Source: an uncultured Collinsella sp. (GTDB taxonomy: Bacteria > Actinomycetota > Coriobacteriia > Coriobacteriales > Coriobacteriaceae). From it: a stretch of DNA of 20,449 bases. Position 1 is the stretch's first letter, and the number at the start of each line of letters is the position of its first letter. Of this stretch, positions 14,275 to 20,449 are shown piece after piece. Below the pieces are notes generated by a model that made no database searches, had not been told where the DNA came from, and worked only from the letters and a program-made list of their open reading frames with translations. The stretch spans positions 1 to 20,449 of the forward strand of contig URYW01000027.1 in the NCBI GenBank assembly GCA_900552145.1, read 5' to 3'. The position numbers and the translations under genes were made by a program.

Positions 14275-16155
14275 CTAAATCGTGGGAAACGCGACGACGT
14301 CAGCGGGGCGTGCCAACGTCTCGGCAATTTGGTCTTGCACCTCGAGCAGGCAATCGAGCAGCAACGGGTTAAAGGTACCGCACTTACCGTCCAGAATCAT
14401 CTGGATCGCTTCCTCGTGCGGGATAGCGTCCTTGTACACGCGCACGCTCGTCAGGGCATCGTACACGTCGGCCACCGAAACCACCTGTGCGGCAATGGGA
14501 ATTTCGTCGCCCTTAAGGCCATCAGGATAACCCTTGCCGTCCCAGCGCTCGTGGTGCCAACGCGCAATCTGGTACGCATATTCCATAAGCGCATTGCCGA
14601 CGTGATGGCGGCCCAGCTCAAGCAACATGTCGGCGCCGATCGTAGTATGCGTCTTCATAATCTCGAACTCCTCGGGCGTAAGGCGCCCGGGTTTGTTGAG
14701 AATCGCATCGTCGATCGACATCTTGCCGATATCGTGCAGCGCCGAAGCCAGGGCAATCGTGGAGCGTTCCTCATTGTCAAGGAAGATGGTGCCGCTACGC
14801 TGGACCAGACAGCCAAGCAGCAGCTCGGTCAGCTTCTCGATGTTCGTAACGTGCCTGCCGCTCTCGCCATTGCGAAGCTCCATGACGCCGGCCATGATGT
14901 CGATGAGCATGCGACTGTTCTTGACGCGCTCGTTGTACTGCTGGGACAGCAGGTTCGTCAGGCGGCGCTGTTTGGCGTATAGGCGGATGGTGTTGCTTAC
15001 ACGGCGGCGCACGACACGGGAGTCAAACGGGCGGTTGATATAGTCCGAGGCGCCTAGCTCGTACGCGGGCAGCACCGCATCGTCGGAATCTTCGCTCGAG
15101 ATCATGATGACAGGTAGATTGTCACTAACCGATCGGCGCGACAGATCGGCCAGCACCTCAAAGCCGCTTATACCCGGCATGACAATATCCAGCAGTACGA
15201 GCGACAACTCATCGCCATAGCGGTCGACCATGTCGAGCGCCGTACGACCGTTATCGGCCTCGAGGATGCAATACTCGTCCTTGAGCATCTCGTTGAGAAT
15301 GGCTCGGTTCATCTCGGAGTCATCGATAATAAGCACCAAAGGCTTTTCGCTTTGGAAGGCCTCGATGGAATCGGCATCGGTCACGACCGTACCGGCTTTT
15401 ATCTTAGCGTGGCTCAGTAACTGGACAGCGCGGCCAACGCCCTCATCGACCGTCTCGCCATGAATGCGAACACCACCAACACATGCCGTCAAGCTCACGT
15501 ACTCATGGCCCGGAATAATCGTGGCATGAACGGCATCGGATACCTGATGCAGGCGACGGGTGAAGTCATCGGAGGGAATATTGGGCATGACGACCACAAA
15601 CTTGTCGCAGCCATAGCGCACAAGCTCGTCAGTCGAACGAATTCCGCTGCGTATGGCTGTCGCCACAGCACCGAGCGCAAGGTCGCCGGCATGACGGCCA
15701 CACGTATCATTGACGACCCTAAAATCATCAAGGTCGATCACCGCAACGCCGGCATTCATGTGGGCGTTGCGGAGCTTTTCCTCGTAATATCGGCGATTGC
15801 GCACACTCGTCAGCACGTCGGTGTAGACAAGGTCCTCTTCTGCAGCCTCTTGCTCATCAATCGGACGTACCATCAGCAAGACGTGAGGCTCGCCCTCGAC
15901 CTTTAGAGGGCGCAGACGGGCGCGGTACTCAACACCATCGTTGAGTAGTTGCTCCGATACATCATCGGAACCTTCCAAGGCCTCAAGACTCGACTGACGC
16001 AGACAAGGGCAGCGATCGCCGGCGAGCAAGCAGTTAGGCTCGCTCTTAATCTGATCGGCCGACAGCAAACGTACCACGGGGTAGGTCTTCGCGACGCGGG
16101 CGACCTCAGCGGCAGCCTCCTCGTCGGTTAGATTGACCTCGTGATTATTGAGCAT
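14275..16155 (-). CDS. Degenerate GGDEF - receiver - HD-GYP signalling protein (probable c-di-GMP phosphodiesterase)
   Basis: This 626-residue cytoplasmic protein has four parts. An N-terminal region (1-105) includes a Cys-bearing CLLAGDRCPCLRQ. A GGDEF-like domain (about 107-262) has its active-site motif reading GCDKF (182-186), so cyclase activity is unlikely. A receiver domain (about 271-390) has acidic D278/D279 and phosphoacceptor D323, with Arg (R376) in place of the usual conserved Lys of the KPF motif. A C-terminal HD-GYP domain (about 400-610) has intact HDIGK (474-478) and HHERWDGKGYP (534-544). HD-GYP domains with these residues hydrolyse cyclic di-GMP. Phosphorylation of the receiver probably tunes this. 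ATG 16155 follows AAAGGG. A clear promoter with an overlapping palindrome lies upstream, and a stand-alone Hpt gene follows in the operon. Confidence 0.93.
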   Translation of the reverse strand: MLNNHEVNLTDEEAAAEVARVAKTYPVVRLLSADQIKSEPNCLLAGDRCPCLRQSSLEALEGSDDVSEQLLNDGVEYRARLRPLKVEGEPHVLLMVRPIDEQEAAEEDLVYTDVLTSVRNRRYYEEKLRNAHMNAGVAVIDLDDFRVVNDTCGRHAGDLALGAVATAIRSGIRSTDELVRYGCDKFVVVMPNIPSDDFTRRLHQVSDAVHATIIPGHEYVSLTACVGGVRIHGETVDEGVGRAVQLLSHAKIKAGTVVTDADSIEAFQSEKPLVLIIDDSEMNRAILNEMLKDEYCILEADNGRTALDMVDRYGDELSLVLLDIVMPGISGFEVLADLSRRSVSDNLPVIMISSEDSDDAVLPAYELGASDYINRPFDSRVVRRRVSNTIRLYAKQRRLTNLLSQQYNERVKNSRMLIDIMAGVMELRNGESGRHVTNIEKLTELLLGCLVQRSGTIFLDNEERSTIALASALHDIGKMSIDDAILNKPGRLTPEEFEIMKTHTTIGADMLLELGRHHVGNALMEYAYQIARWHHERWDGKGYPDGLKGDEIPIAAQVVSVADVYDALTSVRVYKDAIPHEEAIQMILDGKCGTFNPLLLDCLLEVQDQIAETLARPADVVAFPTI

Positions 16156-16179
16156 ATGGGGCCCTTTCGATAGTTTCGC

Positions 16180-16216
16180 ATGGTAGCGATGGGTTCCAAA
16201 TGTTACAAGGGTAACA
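16180..16216 (-). promoter_or_regulatory. Promoter of the HD-GYP/Hpt operon with overlapping palindrome
   Basis: On the minus strand TTGTAA (16203-16208) and TACCAT (16180-16185) are exactly 17 bp apart. The -35 box lies inside the perfect inverted repeat TGTTAC-AAGG-GTAACA (16201-16216). A protein bound there would block RNA polymerase, so repression is the natural inference; the regulator is unknown. Confidence 0.65.
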
Positions 16217-16366
16217 CCTTGCCGATGCAGGTAAGCACGTGAATGCTGCTACATTTTTATGAGTTGGCAGACGGCGCGATTGAAGCCGCAGACGTGAGGT
16301 TTTGAGCGCATTTGTTAACACGGCCGAAACGTTTGCGGGTGAAGGCTGTTTTGATTTTTACGGCTG

Positions 16367-17164
16367 CTAGAGCCCCAGGATGCCACGGACAGTCTGGGCA
16401 GCCGCTGCCGGGCGATCGCGCAGGCCGTTGTGCGCGCCGGGAACCATTACGAGTGGACAGTCCAAAAGCTCAGCCGCCATCCTCGTGCCCGCCTCGCGGG
16501 GCGTGCCAATCGAGAGTTCACCCAGGAGCACGGCGGCCACCGTTTTCGACGCGCGAACGCTATCCCAATCGGGAACGCAGGTCATAGTAATCCCGTATTC
16601 GTTTGCCATGAAACTACGGCCGTTGCGCAGGGCATGCCTGGCTTCTGCCTCGGTTAACTTGGGGGCCTCAGGGTCCGAATCGCCGATGGCGCCAAGGAAG
16701 GCCCGCAATGCCCTAGAGACTTTTCCCGCAGCAATCATCTCGAGCAAAACCGGGGCCGCACCCAGGCCGGCGCCCTCATCCGTCACGACGGGTTCATGCA
16801 GAATCGCACGCGAGATTATGGCGGGGTTTGCACGGAGAAGTTCCAGGGCCACCAACGTACCGGCACTGTGCGCGAGCACGTTTGCCGGAGCGTCAATATG
16901 CTCGATAACAGCCTGCAGGTCGGCGGCCTGGGCGGCGAGGTCATAGCGTCCGTCTGCAGCGTCGCCGCTCTCGCCGCAACCGCGGCGGTCGTAGGCAATG
17001 ACGCGATAGTCACGGGCGAGCTCGCGGGCGATACCGTCAAAAAAGACACCGTCGACGCAGGCGCCATGCACGCATACCAAAGCGGGCGCATCGGACGATA
17101 CATCCGGGCTGACATACTCGCGGCAGGCGATCGTAGTGCCCGCATTCTCGACCGTAAAATCCAT
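16367..17164 (-). CDS. Alpha/beta-fold hydrolase
   Basis: The 265-residue protein shows the alpha/beta hydrolase order. An oxyanion-side HGACVDG (33-39) comes first, then YDRRGCGESG (58-67), the nucleophile elbow LAHSAGT (S100), and the catalytic His in GAHNG (H245). The acid residue is less certain (E216 in LLGELS is a candidate). The elbow reads A-H-S-A-G rather than the commoner G-x-S-x-G. Relatives are esterases, lipases or dehalogenases; the substrate is unknown. There is no signal peptide, so it is cytoplasmic. GGGGGC lies five bases before ATG 17164. It appears to be transcribed alone, away from the radical SAM gene. No clear terminator with a U-run was found after its stop. Confidence 0.88.
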   Translation of the reverse strand: MDFTVENAGTTIACREYVSPDVSSDAPALVCVHGACVDGVFFDGIARELARDYRVIAYDRRGCGESGDAADGRYDLAAQAADLQAVIEHIDAPANVLAHSAGTLVALELLRANPAIISRAILHEPVVTDEGAGLGAAPVLLEMIAAGKVSRALRAFLGAIGDSDPEAPKLTEAEARHALRNGRSFMANEYGITMTCVPDWDSVRASKTVAAVLLGELSIGTPREAGTRMAAELLDCPLVMVPGAHNGLRDRPAAAAQTVRGILGL

Positions 17165-17186
17165 GTTGTGCCCCCATCATCAACGC

Positions 17187-17218
17187 CCATCCAGTTGTAC
17201 ATCAGTACGGTTGGATGG
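17187..17218. promoter_or_regulatory. Long hairpin/dyad in the divergent intergenic region
   Basis: CCATCCAGTTGTAC (17187-17200) and GTACGGTTGGATGG (17205-17218) form a 14-bp stem with an ATCA loop; three of the pairs are G-U in plus-strand RNA. A second dyad, GTTAA-CAGA-TTAAC, lies at 17240-17253. Both lie between the divergent hydrolase and radical SAM genes, 22 bp upstream of the hydrolase ATG, so they may be operators or a leader structure. Confidence 0.45.
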
Positions 17219-17389
17219 ACCCGCATTGCCTTACGCCTTGTTAACAGATTAACTGTACCCGACCCGAGGCTTTTCATGGCACGGCATAATGAGCGACGTG
17301 AAAAAACGAAACTCGTAAAGCAAGAGCCCACACCCTGCTTTGGAGCCGATGCTATGCTTAGGCACAATTGTCCCAAGGAGCATATGCCT

Positions 17390-18166
17390 ATGTCTACGTT
17401 TTTAAATGCCAGCCCCATCTTTGGGCCCGTCCGCAGCCGTCGCCTTGGTCTCTCGCTCGGCGTCAACATGATGCCGGCCAGCGGCAAAATCTGCACGTTC
17501 GACTGCATTTACTGCGAAAACGGCCTCAACGCCGAGCGCCCCTGTCACGAGCCCTATAACACGGCTGCCGTGGTGCTCGATGCACTCGAGGCAAAGCTGC
17601 GCGAGATGGCAGCCGAGGGCGAGCTGCCCGATGTAATCACGTTTGCCGGCAACGGCGAGCCCACCGCCGCGCCGGAGTTTCCGCAGGCCATCGCCGGCGC
17701 CGTCGCGCTGCGCGACGAGCTTGCCCCAAACTCCAAGATCGCCGTGCTCTCCAACGGTACGCGCGCCGACCGCCCCGAGGTGCACGACGCGCTCATGATG
17801 GTCGACGACAACATCCTCAAGCTCGATACCGTCGACCCGGCGTTTATCCAGCTGCTCGACCAGCCCGTTGGCCCCTACGACGTCGAGCACCAGATCGAGA
17901 CGTTCGCAAGCTTTGACGGTCACGTTATTATCCAGACGATCTTTTTGACCGGTGAGTATCTGGGCAAGCCCATCGACAACACCGGCGAGGAGTACGTTGC
18001 CCCCTGGCTCGCGGCGCTTGAGCGCATTCGCCCACAAGAAGCGACCATCTACACGGTGGCGCGCGAGACACCAATCGCCGGCCTTGCTAAAGCGGCGCCC
18101 GAGGTGCTCGACACGATTGCCGCACGCGTGCGCACCCTCGGCATCCCCTGCCAGGTGAGCTACTAG
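17390..18166 (+). CDS. Radical SAM protein (COG0731-like Fe-S oxidoreductase)
   Basis: The 258-residue protein begins SPIFGPVRSRRLGLSLGVN and carries the radical SAM cluster motif CTFDCIYC (C35, C39, C42), followed by the glycine-rich FAGNGEPTAAP segment. This arrangement is that of the COG0731 family, related to the catalytic domain of the tRNA wyosine enzyme TYW1 but lacking its flavodoxin part. Bacterial members are mostly uncharacterised. AAGGAG (17375-17380) is nine bases before ATG 17390 and only three before an in-frame ATG at 17384, so 17390 is preferred. The open frame upstream to 16796 runs antisense through the hydrolase and is not coding. It is followed by a 67-bp inverted repeat that could end the transcript. 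Confidence 0.88.
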   Translation: MSTFLNASPIFGPVRSRRLGLSLGVNMMPASGKICTFDCIYCENGLNAERPCHEPYNTAAVVLDALEAKLREMAAEGELPDVITFAGNGEPTAAPEFPQAIAGAVALRDELAPNSKIAVLSNGTRADRPEVHDALMMVDDNILKLDTVDPAFIQLLDQPVGPYDVEHQIETFASFDGHVIIQTIFLTGEYLGKPIDNTGEEYVAPWLAALERIRPQEATIYTVARETPIAGLAKAAPEVLDTIAARVRTLGIPCQVSY

Positions 18167-18207
18167 CAAAACCGCGCAGCAGCCAGTGTCCGCCATCCCA
18201 CTCCATC

Positions 18208-18274
18208 AGTTGCGGTGATATAGTTCCTGTTTATGCTGTTAAACCGCTTAAATCGGAACTATGTCACCGCAACT
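18208..18274. repeat. 67-bp inverted-repeat element between the radical SAM and map genes
   Basis: The arms 18208-18227 (AGTTGCGGTGATATAGTTCC) and 18255-18274 are reverse complements at 19 of 20 positions, the odd one being a G-U type pair. After a two-base mismatch the stem continues with TTTA (18230-18233) and TAAA (18249-18252). TTTTATG follows the right arm, so plus-strand transcripts from the radical SAM gene could end here. The near-perfect 20-bp arms are longer than normal for a terminator and suggest a repeated mobile or regulatory element. Confidence 0.8.
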
Positions 18275-18301
18275 TTTATGGACGCGTGGGTGGGCTATAC
18301 T
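18273..18301 (+). promoter_or_regulatory. Promoter of the methionine aminopeptidase gene
   Basis: TATACT (18296-18301) is a good -10 box; the best-spaced -35 (CTTTTA, 18273-18278, 17 bp) is weak and touches the right arm of the preceding inverted repeat. A start near 18308 gives a short leader with AAGGAAG before ATG 18327. Confidence 0.5.
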
Positions 18302-18326
18302 AGCTGCGGATGAAAGGAAGTTAGCC

Positions 18327-19214
18327 ATGTATGACAAAGGACCCGTGCCTGGCCGCAACGACGCTTGCTGGTGCGGCAGCGGCAAAAAATATAAGAAATG
18401 CCATAGCGCCTTTGATGAGCGCCTCGAGCGCTTGTGGGAAGAGGGCTGGGAGGTTCTGCCCCGCACGCTCTACAAGACGCCCGCCGATATCGAGGGCATC
18501 AAGCGCTCGGCAGCCATCAACGTGGGCGTGCTCGATTATGTGGGCGAGCATATCGCCGCAGGCATGACCACCAACCAGATCGACCAGATGATCTACGACT
18601 ACACCGTCGAGCACGGCGGCACGCCGGCCGATCTTAACTACGAGGGCTATCCCAAGAGCGTGTGCACCTCGATCAACGACGTCGTCTGCCACGGTATCCC
18701 CTGCGATGCGGATGTGCTGCACGAGGGCGACATCATCAACGTGGACTGCTCCACGATCCTGGACGGTTACTTTAGTGATTCGAGCCGTATGTTCTGCATC
18801 GGCGAGGTCTCGGCCGAGCGCCAGCGCCTGGTCGACGTCACCCGCGCCAGCGTGGAGGCGGGCCTGGCGGCCGTCAAGCCATGGCTGCCGCTGTCCGTTA
18901 TGGCCGAAGCCGTGCAAAAGACGGTCGAGGACGCCGGTTTTAGCGTGGTGCGCGAGTACGGCGGACACGGCATCGGTAAGGAGTTTCACGAGGACCCGTT
19001 TGTGGGCTTTACCACCGAGGCGCCCGATGTGGACACCATCATGGCTCCGGGCATGGTCTTTACCATCGAGCCCATGGTCAATGCCGGAGCGCCCGACATC
19101 AAGATTAGCAAGGGCGACGGCTGGTGCGTGCGCACCAAGGACGGTAGCGATTCGGCTCAGTGCGAGGTGCAGCTCGTGGTGACCGAGGACGGTTACGAGC
19201 TGCTGAGCTGGTAG
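18327..19214 (+). CDS. map: Type I methionine aminopeptidase with N-terminal SEC-C zinc motif
   Basis: The 295-residue enzyme removes the initiator methionine from nascent proteins. All metal ligands of the family are present: D140 (INVDCS), D151 (YFSDSS), H214 (YGGHGIG), E248 (FTIEPM) and E280 (AQCEVQ), with H122 (CHGIP) and H221 (FHEDP) in the active site. The first 26 residues hold a SEC-C motif, GRNDACWCGSGKKYKKCH, which binds zinc and in other proteins (SecA) mediates ribosome or partner contacts. The longer-than-usual length (E. coli has 264) is due to this module. ATG 18327 is chosen for its AAGGAAG; the frame extends up to 18261 inside the inverted repeat without a ribosome site. A strong terminator follows. 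Confidence 0.95.
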   Translation: MYDKGPVPGRNDACWCGSGKKYKKCHSAFDERLERLWEEGWEVLPRTLYKTPADIEGIKRSAAINVGVLDYVGEHIAAGMTTNQIDQMIYDYTVEHGGTPADLNYEGYPKSVCTSINDVVCHGIPCDADVLHEGDIINVDCSTILDGYFSDSSRMFCIGEVSAERQRLVDVTRASVEAGLAAVKPWLPLSVMAEAVQKTVEDAGFSVVREYGGHGIGKEFHEDPFVGFTTEAPDVDTIMAPGMVFTIEPMVNAGAPDIKISKGDGWCVRTKDGSDSAQCEVQLVVTEDGYELLSW

Positions 19215-19223
19215 CCGTGGATG

Positions 19224-19267
19224 CGCCGGATGCCGACGGGCACGCTCGTCTTGCATCCGGCGTTTTT
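19224..19267 (+). terminator. Rho-independent terminator after map
   Basis: CGCCGGATGC (19224-19233) and GCATCCGGCG (19253-19262) form a perfect 10-bp stem with an inner GACG/CGTC stem, followed by TTTTTATTT. It starts nine bases after the map stop codon. Confidence 0.93.
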
Positions 19268-19284
19268 ATTTGAACGTTTTACCT

Positions 19285-19324
19285 GATAAAACCTGCCAAA
19301 ATAAACCTGTCCCTTTTTGGCAGG
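19285..19324. repeat. Hairpin element with CCTGTCCC loop (copy 3)
   Basis: CCTGCCAAAA (19292-19301) and TTTTGGCAGG (19315-19324) form a perfect 10-bp stem around TAAACCTGTCCCT. It differs from the copy at 9312-9351 at two of 40 positions, and one of these restores a stem pair. It lies seven bases before the ribosome site of the dehydrogenase gene, so it would be in that gene's leader if transcribed from upstream. Confidence 0.82.
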
Positions 19325-19344
19325 CCAAGCGGAGAGGACTGCTT

Positions 19345-20280
19345 GTGAACATCCTGGTTTTGCTGCCCGTCAATGACCGCCATCGCGCAATTCTTGAGTC
19401 GAGCGCTCCGGGCGATGACTTTATCTACACGAGCTCCGACGCCGCCACGCGCGAGCAGGTTGCCGATGCCGACGTGATCCTGGGCAACATCGACCCTGAC
19501 ATGCTCACGGCATGCGAACATCTCCAGCTGTTGCAATTGCAGACCGCTGGCTATGACGATTACTTGGCCGCCGGCACCGTGCCGGCTGAAGCCAAGCTGT
19601 CTTGCTCAATCGGCGCCTACGGTCAGGCTGTGAGCGAGCACATGTTTGCCATGGTCCTTTCCATGATGAAGCGCCTGCCCGGCTACCAGGACTTGCAGCG
19701 CGAGCATCGCTGGGAGGATTTGGGCCCGGTTACCTCGCTCAATAACGCCAACGTGCTGGTGCTGGGCGCGGGCGATATCGGCGGCCACTTTGCCACGCTC
19801 TGCCGCAGTATGGGTGCGCACGTCCGCGGCATCAAGCGCCATCCGCTCGTCTACCCCATTGTGTTTGAGGACATGGACGGCATAGACGCCCTGCCCGAGC
19901 GCCTGGCCGAAGCTGACATCGTCGCATCCTTTATGCCGAGCACACCCGAGACCCGCGGTCTGGCGAACGCCGAGTTCTTCGCCGCGATGAAGCCGGGCGC
20001 CCTCTTTGCCAACGGCGGCCGTGGCGATCTTGTGGTCGCTGACGACTTGGTTGCCGCTCTGGAGTCGGGGCAGCTCGCCGGCGCCGCGGTCGACGTCACC
20101 GATCCCGAGCCGCTGCCTGCGACAAGCCCCCTGTGGGATGCGCCTAACATGCTCATCTCACCGCATATCTCGGGCTGGTTCCACCTGGCCGCCACGCTCA
20201 ACAACGTCGTCGACATCGCCGCGGAGAATCTGCGTCATCTGCAGGCCGGCGAGACGCTTCGCTGCTGGATCGAACACTAG
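19345..20280 (+). CDS. D-isomer-specific 2-hydroxyacid dehydrogenase family protein
   Basis: From GTG 19345 the protein is 311 residues. The Rossmann nucleotide-binding motif is VLGAGDIGGHFA (139-150). The catalytic Arg, Glu and His of the family are R226 (NGGRGDLV), E255 (DPEPLP) and H274 (SPHISG), and the order catalytic N-part, NAD domain, C-terminal helix is complete. After the second beta strand the sequence is RGIKRHP, basic rather than acidic, which hints at NADP(H). Relatives interconvert 2-oxoacids and D-2-hydroxyacids such as pyruvate/lactate or glyoxylate/glycolate; the substrate is open. GGAGAGG lies eight bases before GTG. An upstream in-frame ATG at 19270 would run through the repeated hairpin and is rejected. 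It is probably monocistronic. Confidence 0.9.
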   Translation: MNILVLLPVNDRHRAILESSAPGDDFIYTSSDAATREQVADADVILGNIDPDMLTACEHLQLLQLQTAGYDDYLAAGTVPAEAKLSCSIGAYGQAVSEHMFAMVLSMMKRLPGYQDLQREHRWEDLGPVTSLNNANVLVLGAGDIGGHFATLCRSMGAHVRGIKRHPLVYPIVFEDMDGIDALPERLAEADIVASFMPSTPETRGLANAEFFAAMKPGALFANGGRGDLVVADDLVAALESGQLAGAAVDVTDPEPLPATSPLWDAPNMLISPHISGWFHLAATLNNVVDIAAENLRHLQAGETLRCWIEH

Positions 20281-20283
20281 GGT

Positions 20284-20307
20284 TCCGCCGTTCTAACGAA
20301 CGGCGGA
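20284..20307 (+). terminator. Hairpin after the hydroxyacid dehydrogenase gene
   Basis: TCCGCCGTTC and GAACGGCGGA form a perfect 10-bp stem with a TAAC loop, four bases after the stop codon. No U-run follows, so it may be a weak terminator or 3' stabiliser. Confidence 0.6.
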
Positions 20308-20319
20308 CCGGTTGACGCT

Positions 20320-20425
20320 GCGAGCCGCCCAGAGCGACAAATTGTCATTCAAAAGGCAAGGCATGACCAGAAGGTCAATGGCTTGACTTTTTCATGCCAA
20401 CTTGTTCGCTCTGGGCGTCGCTCGC
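20320..20425. other. 106-bp foldable element at the right edge
   Basis: Outer arms GCGAGC (20320-20325) and GCTCGC (20420-20425), an exact 11-bp pair CGCCCAGAGCG / CGCTCTGGGCG (20326-20336, 20407-20417) and ACAA/TTGT form a 21-bp stem with small bulges. Inside are GGCATG/CATGCC (20360-20365, 20393-20398) and the overlapping alternatives GACC-AGAA-GGTC and GTCAA-TGGC-TTGAC, the latter followed by TTTTT. No open frame fits. It could be a structured RNA, a miniature mobile element or a compound terminator; none is recognised. Confidence 0.65.
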
Positions 20426-20449
20426 TGCCGTATGCTCAACCCGCGGTGT

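Noticed and set aside
13936..14982. 348-codon plus-strand frame across the Hpt and HD-GYP genes
   Set aside because: It runs antisense through two genes with intact domain motifs and carries no recognisable domain of its own.
16796..17389. N-terminal extension of the radical SAM frame
   Set aside because: It overlaps the hydrolase gene antisense and lacks a ribosome site; AAGGAG directly precedes ATG 17390.
17402..18196. 264-codon minus-strand frame opposite the radical SAM gene
   Set aside because: No ribosome site or domain motif, and it is antisense to the intact cluster motif CTFDCIYC.
19270..19344. Upstream ATG start for the hydroxyacid dehydrogenase
   Set aside because: The extra 25 codons are the repeated hairpin; GTG 19345 has GGAGAGG at proper distance and starts at the first conserved beta strand.

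Overview
The window is GC-rich bacterial chromosome, densely coded on both strands, with strong AGGAGG-type ribosome sites and short intergenic regions full of hairpins. Codon use, gene content and the intergenic repeats fit an anaerobic gut actinobacterium of the Coriobacteriia, most like Collinsella. That placement is inferred from how the proteins read; no database search was run. No rRNA, tRNA, CRISPR array, transposase or phage gene was seen.

Positions 1-5118 (minus strand): a TetR-type regulator is followed 11 bp later by a very large, incomplete CoA-dehydratase-activase-like ATPase with two BadF/HgdC-type domains. Upstream on the same strand is a separate Cof-type HAD phosphatase. 5119-6953 (minus): an HD-domain protein and a CmpB-like membrane protein are translationally coupled. 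They are followed by a fragment of a PII signal protein (glnB) and a terminator. 7182-8963 (plus): a lone gene for a DXS-like thiamine-diphosphate enzyme in which two substrate-pocket residues of classical DXS are replaced.

8964-9467 is a 504-bp gene-free stretch with unusual structure. It has a strong terminator, then four copies of one 15-bp word in alternating orientation at an exact 40-bp period, then two hairpins sharing the loop CCTGTCCC, then the promoter of the next operon. 9468-13788 (plus): a polar amino acid ABC importer (lipoprotein, two permeases, ATPase) followed by a class I amidotransferase-like C26 peptidase of the PuuD type. A hairpin after the binding-protein gene probably reduces transcription into the permeases.

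13894-16155 (minus): a two-gene signalling operon. It encodes a degenerate GGDEF - receiver - HD-GYP protein (likely c-di-GMP phosphodiesterase) and a lone Hpt phosphotransfer protein, from a clear promoter overlapped by a palindrome. 16367-17164 (minus) is an alpha/beta hydrolase; 17390-18166 (plus) is a radical SAM protein. 18327-19214 (plus) is a type I methionine aminopeptidase with a SEC-C zinc motif; 19345-20280 (plus) is a D-2-hydroxyacid dehydrogenase. Between these lie a 67-bp inverted repeat, a third CCTGTCCC-loop hairpin and, at the right edge, a 106-bp foldable element.

The best candidates for something undescribed are the intergenic elements: the 40-bp-period alternating array, the constant-loop hairpin family, and the two long inverted repeats. 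The PII fragment and the altered DXS-like enzyme are the most interesting protein-level observations.
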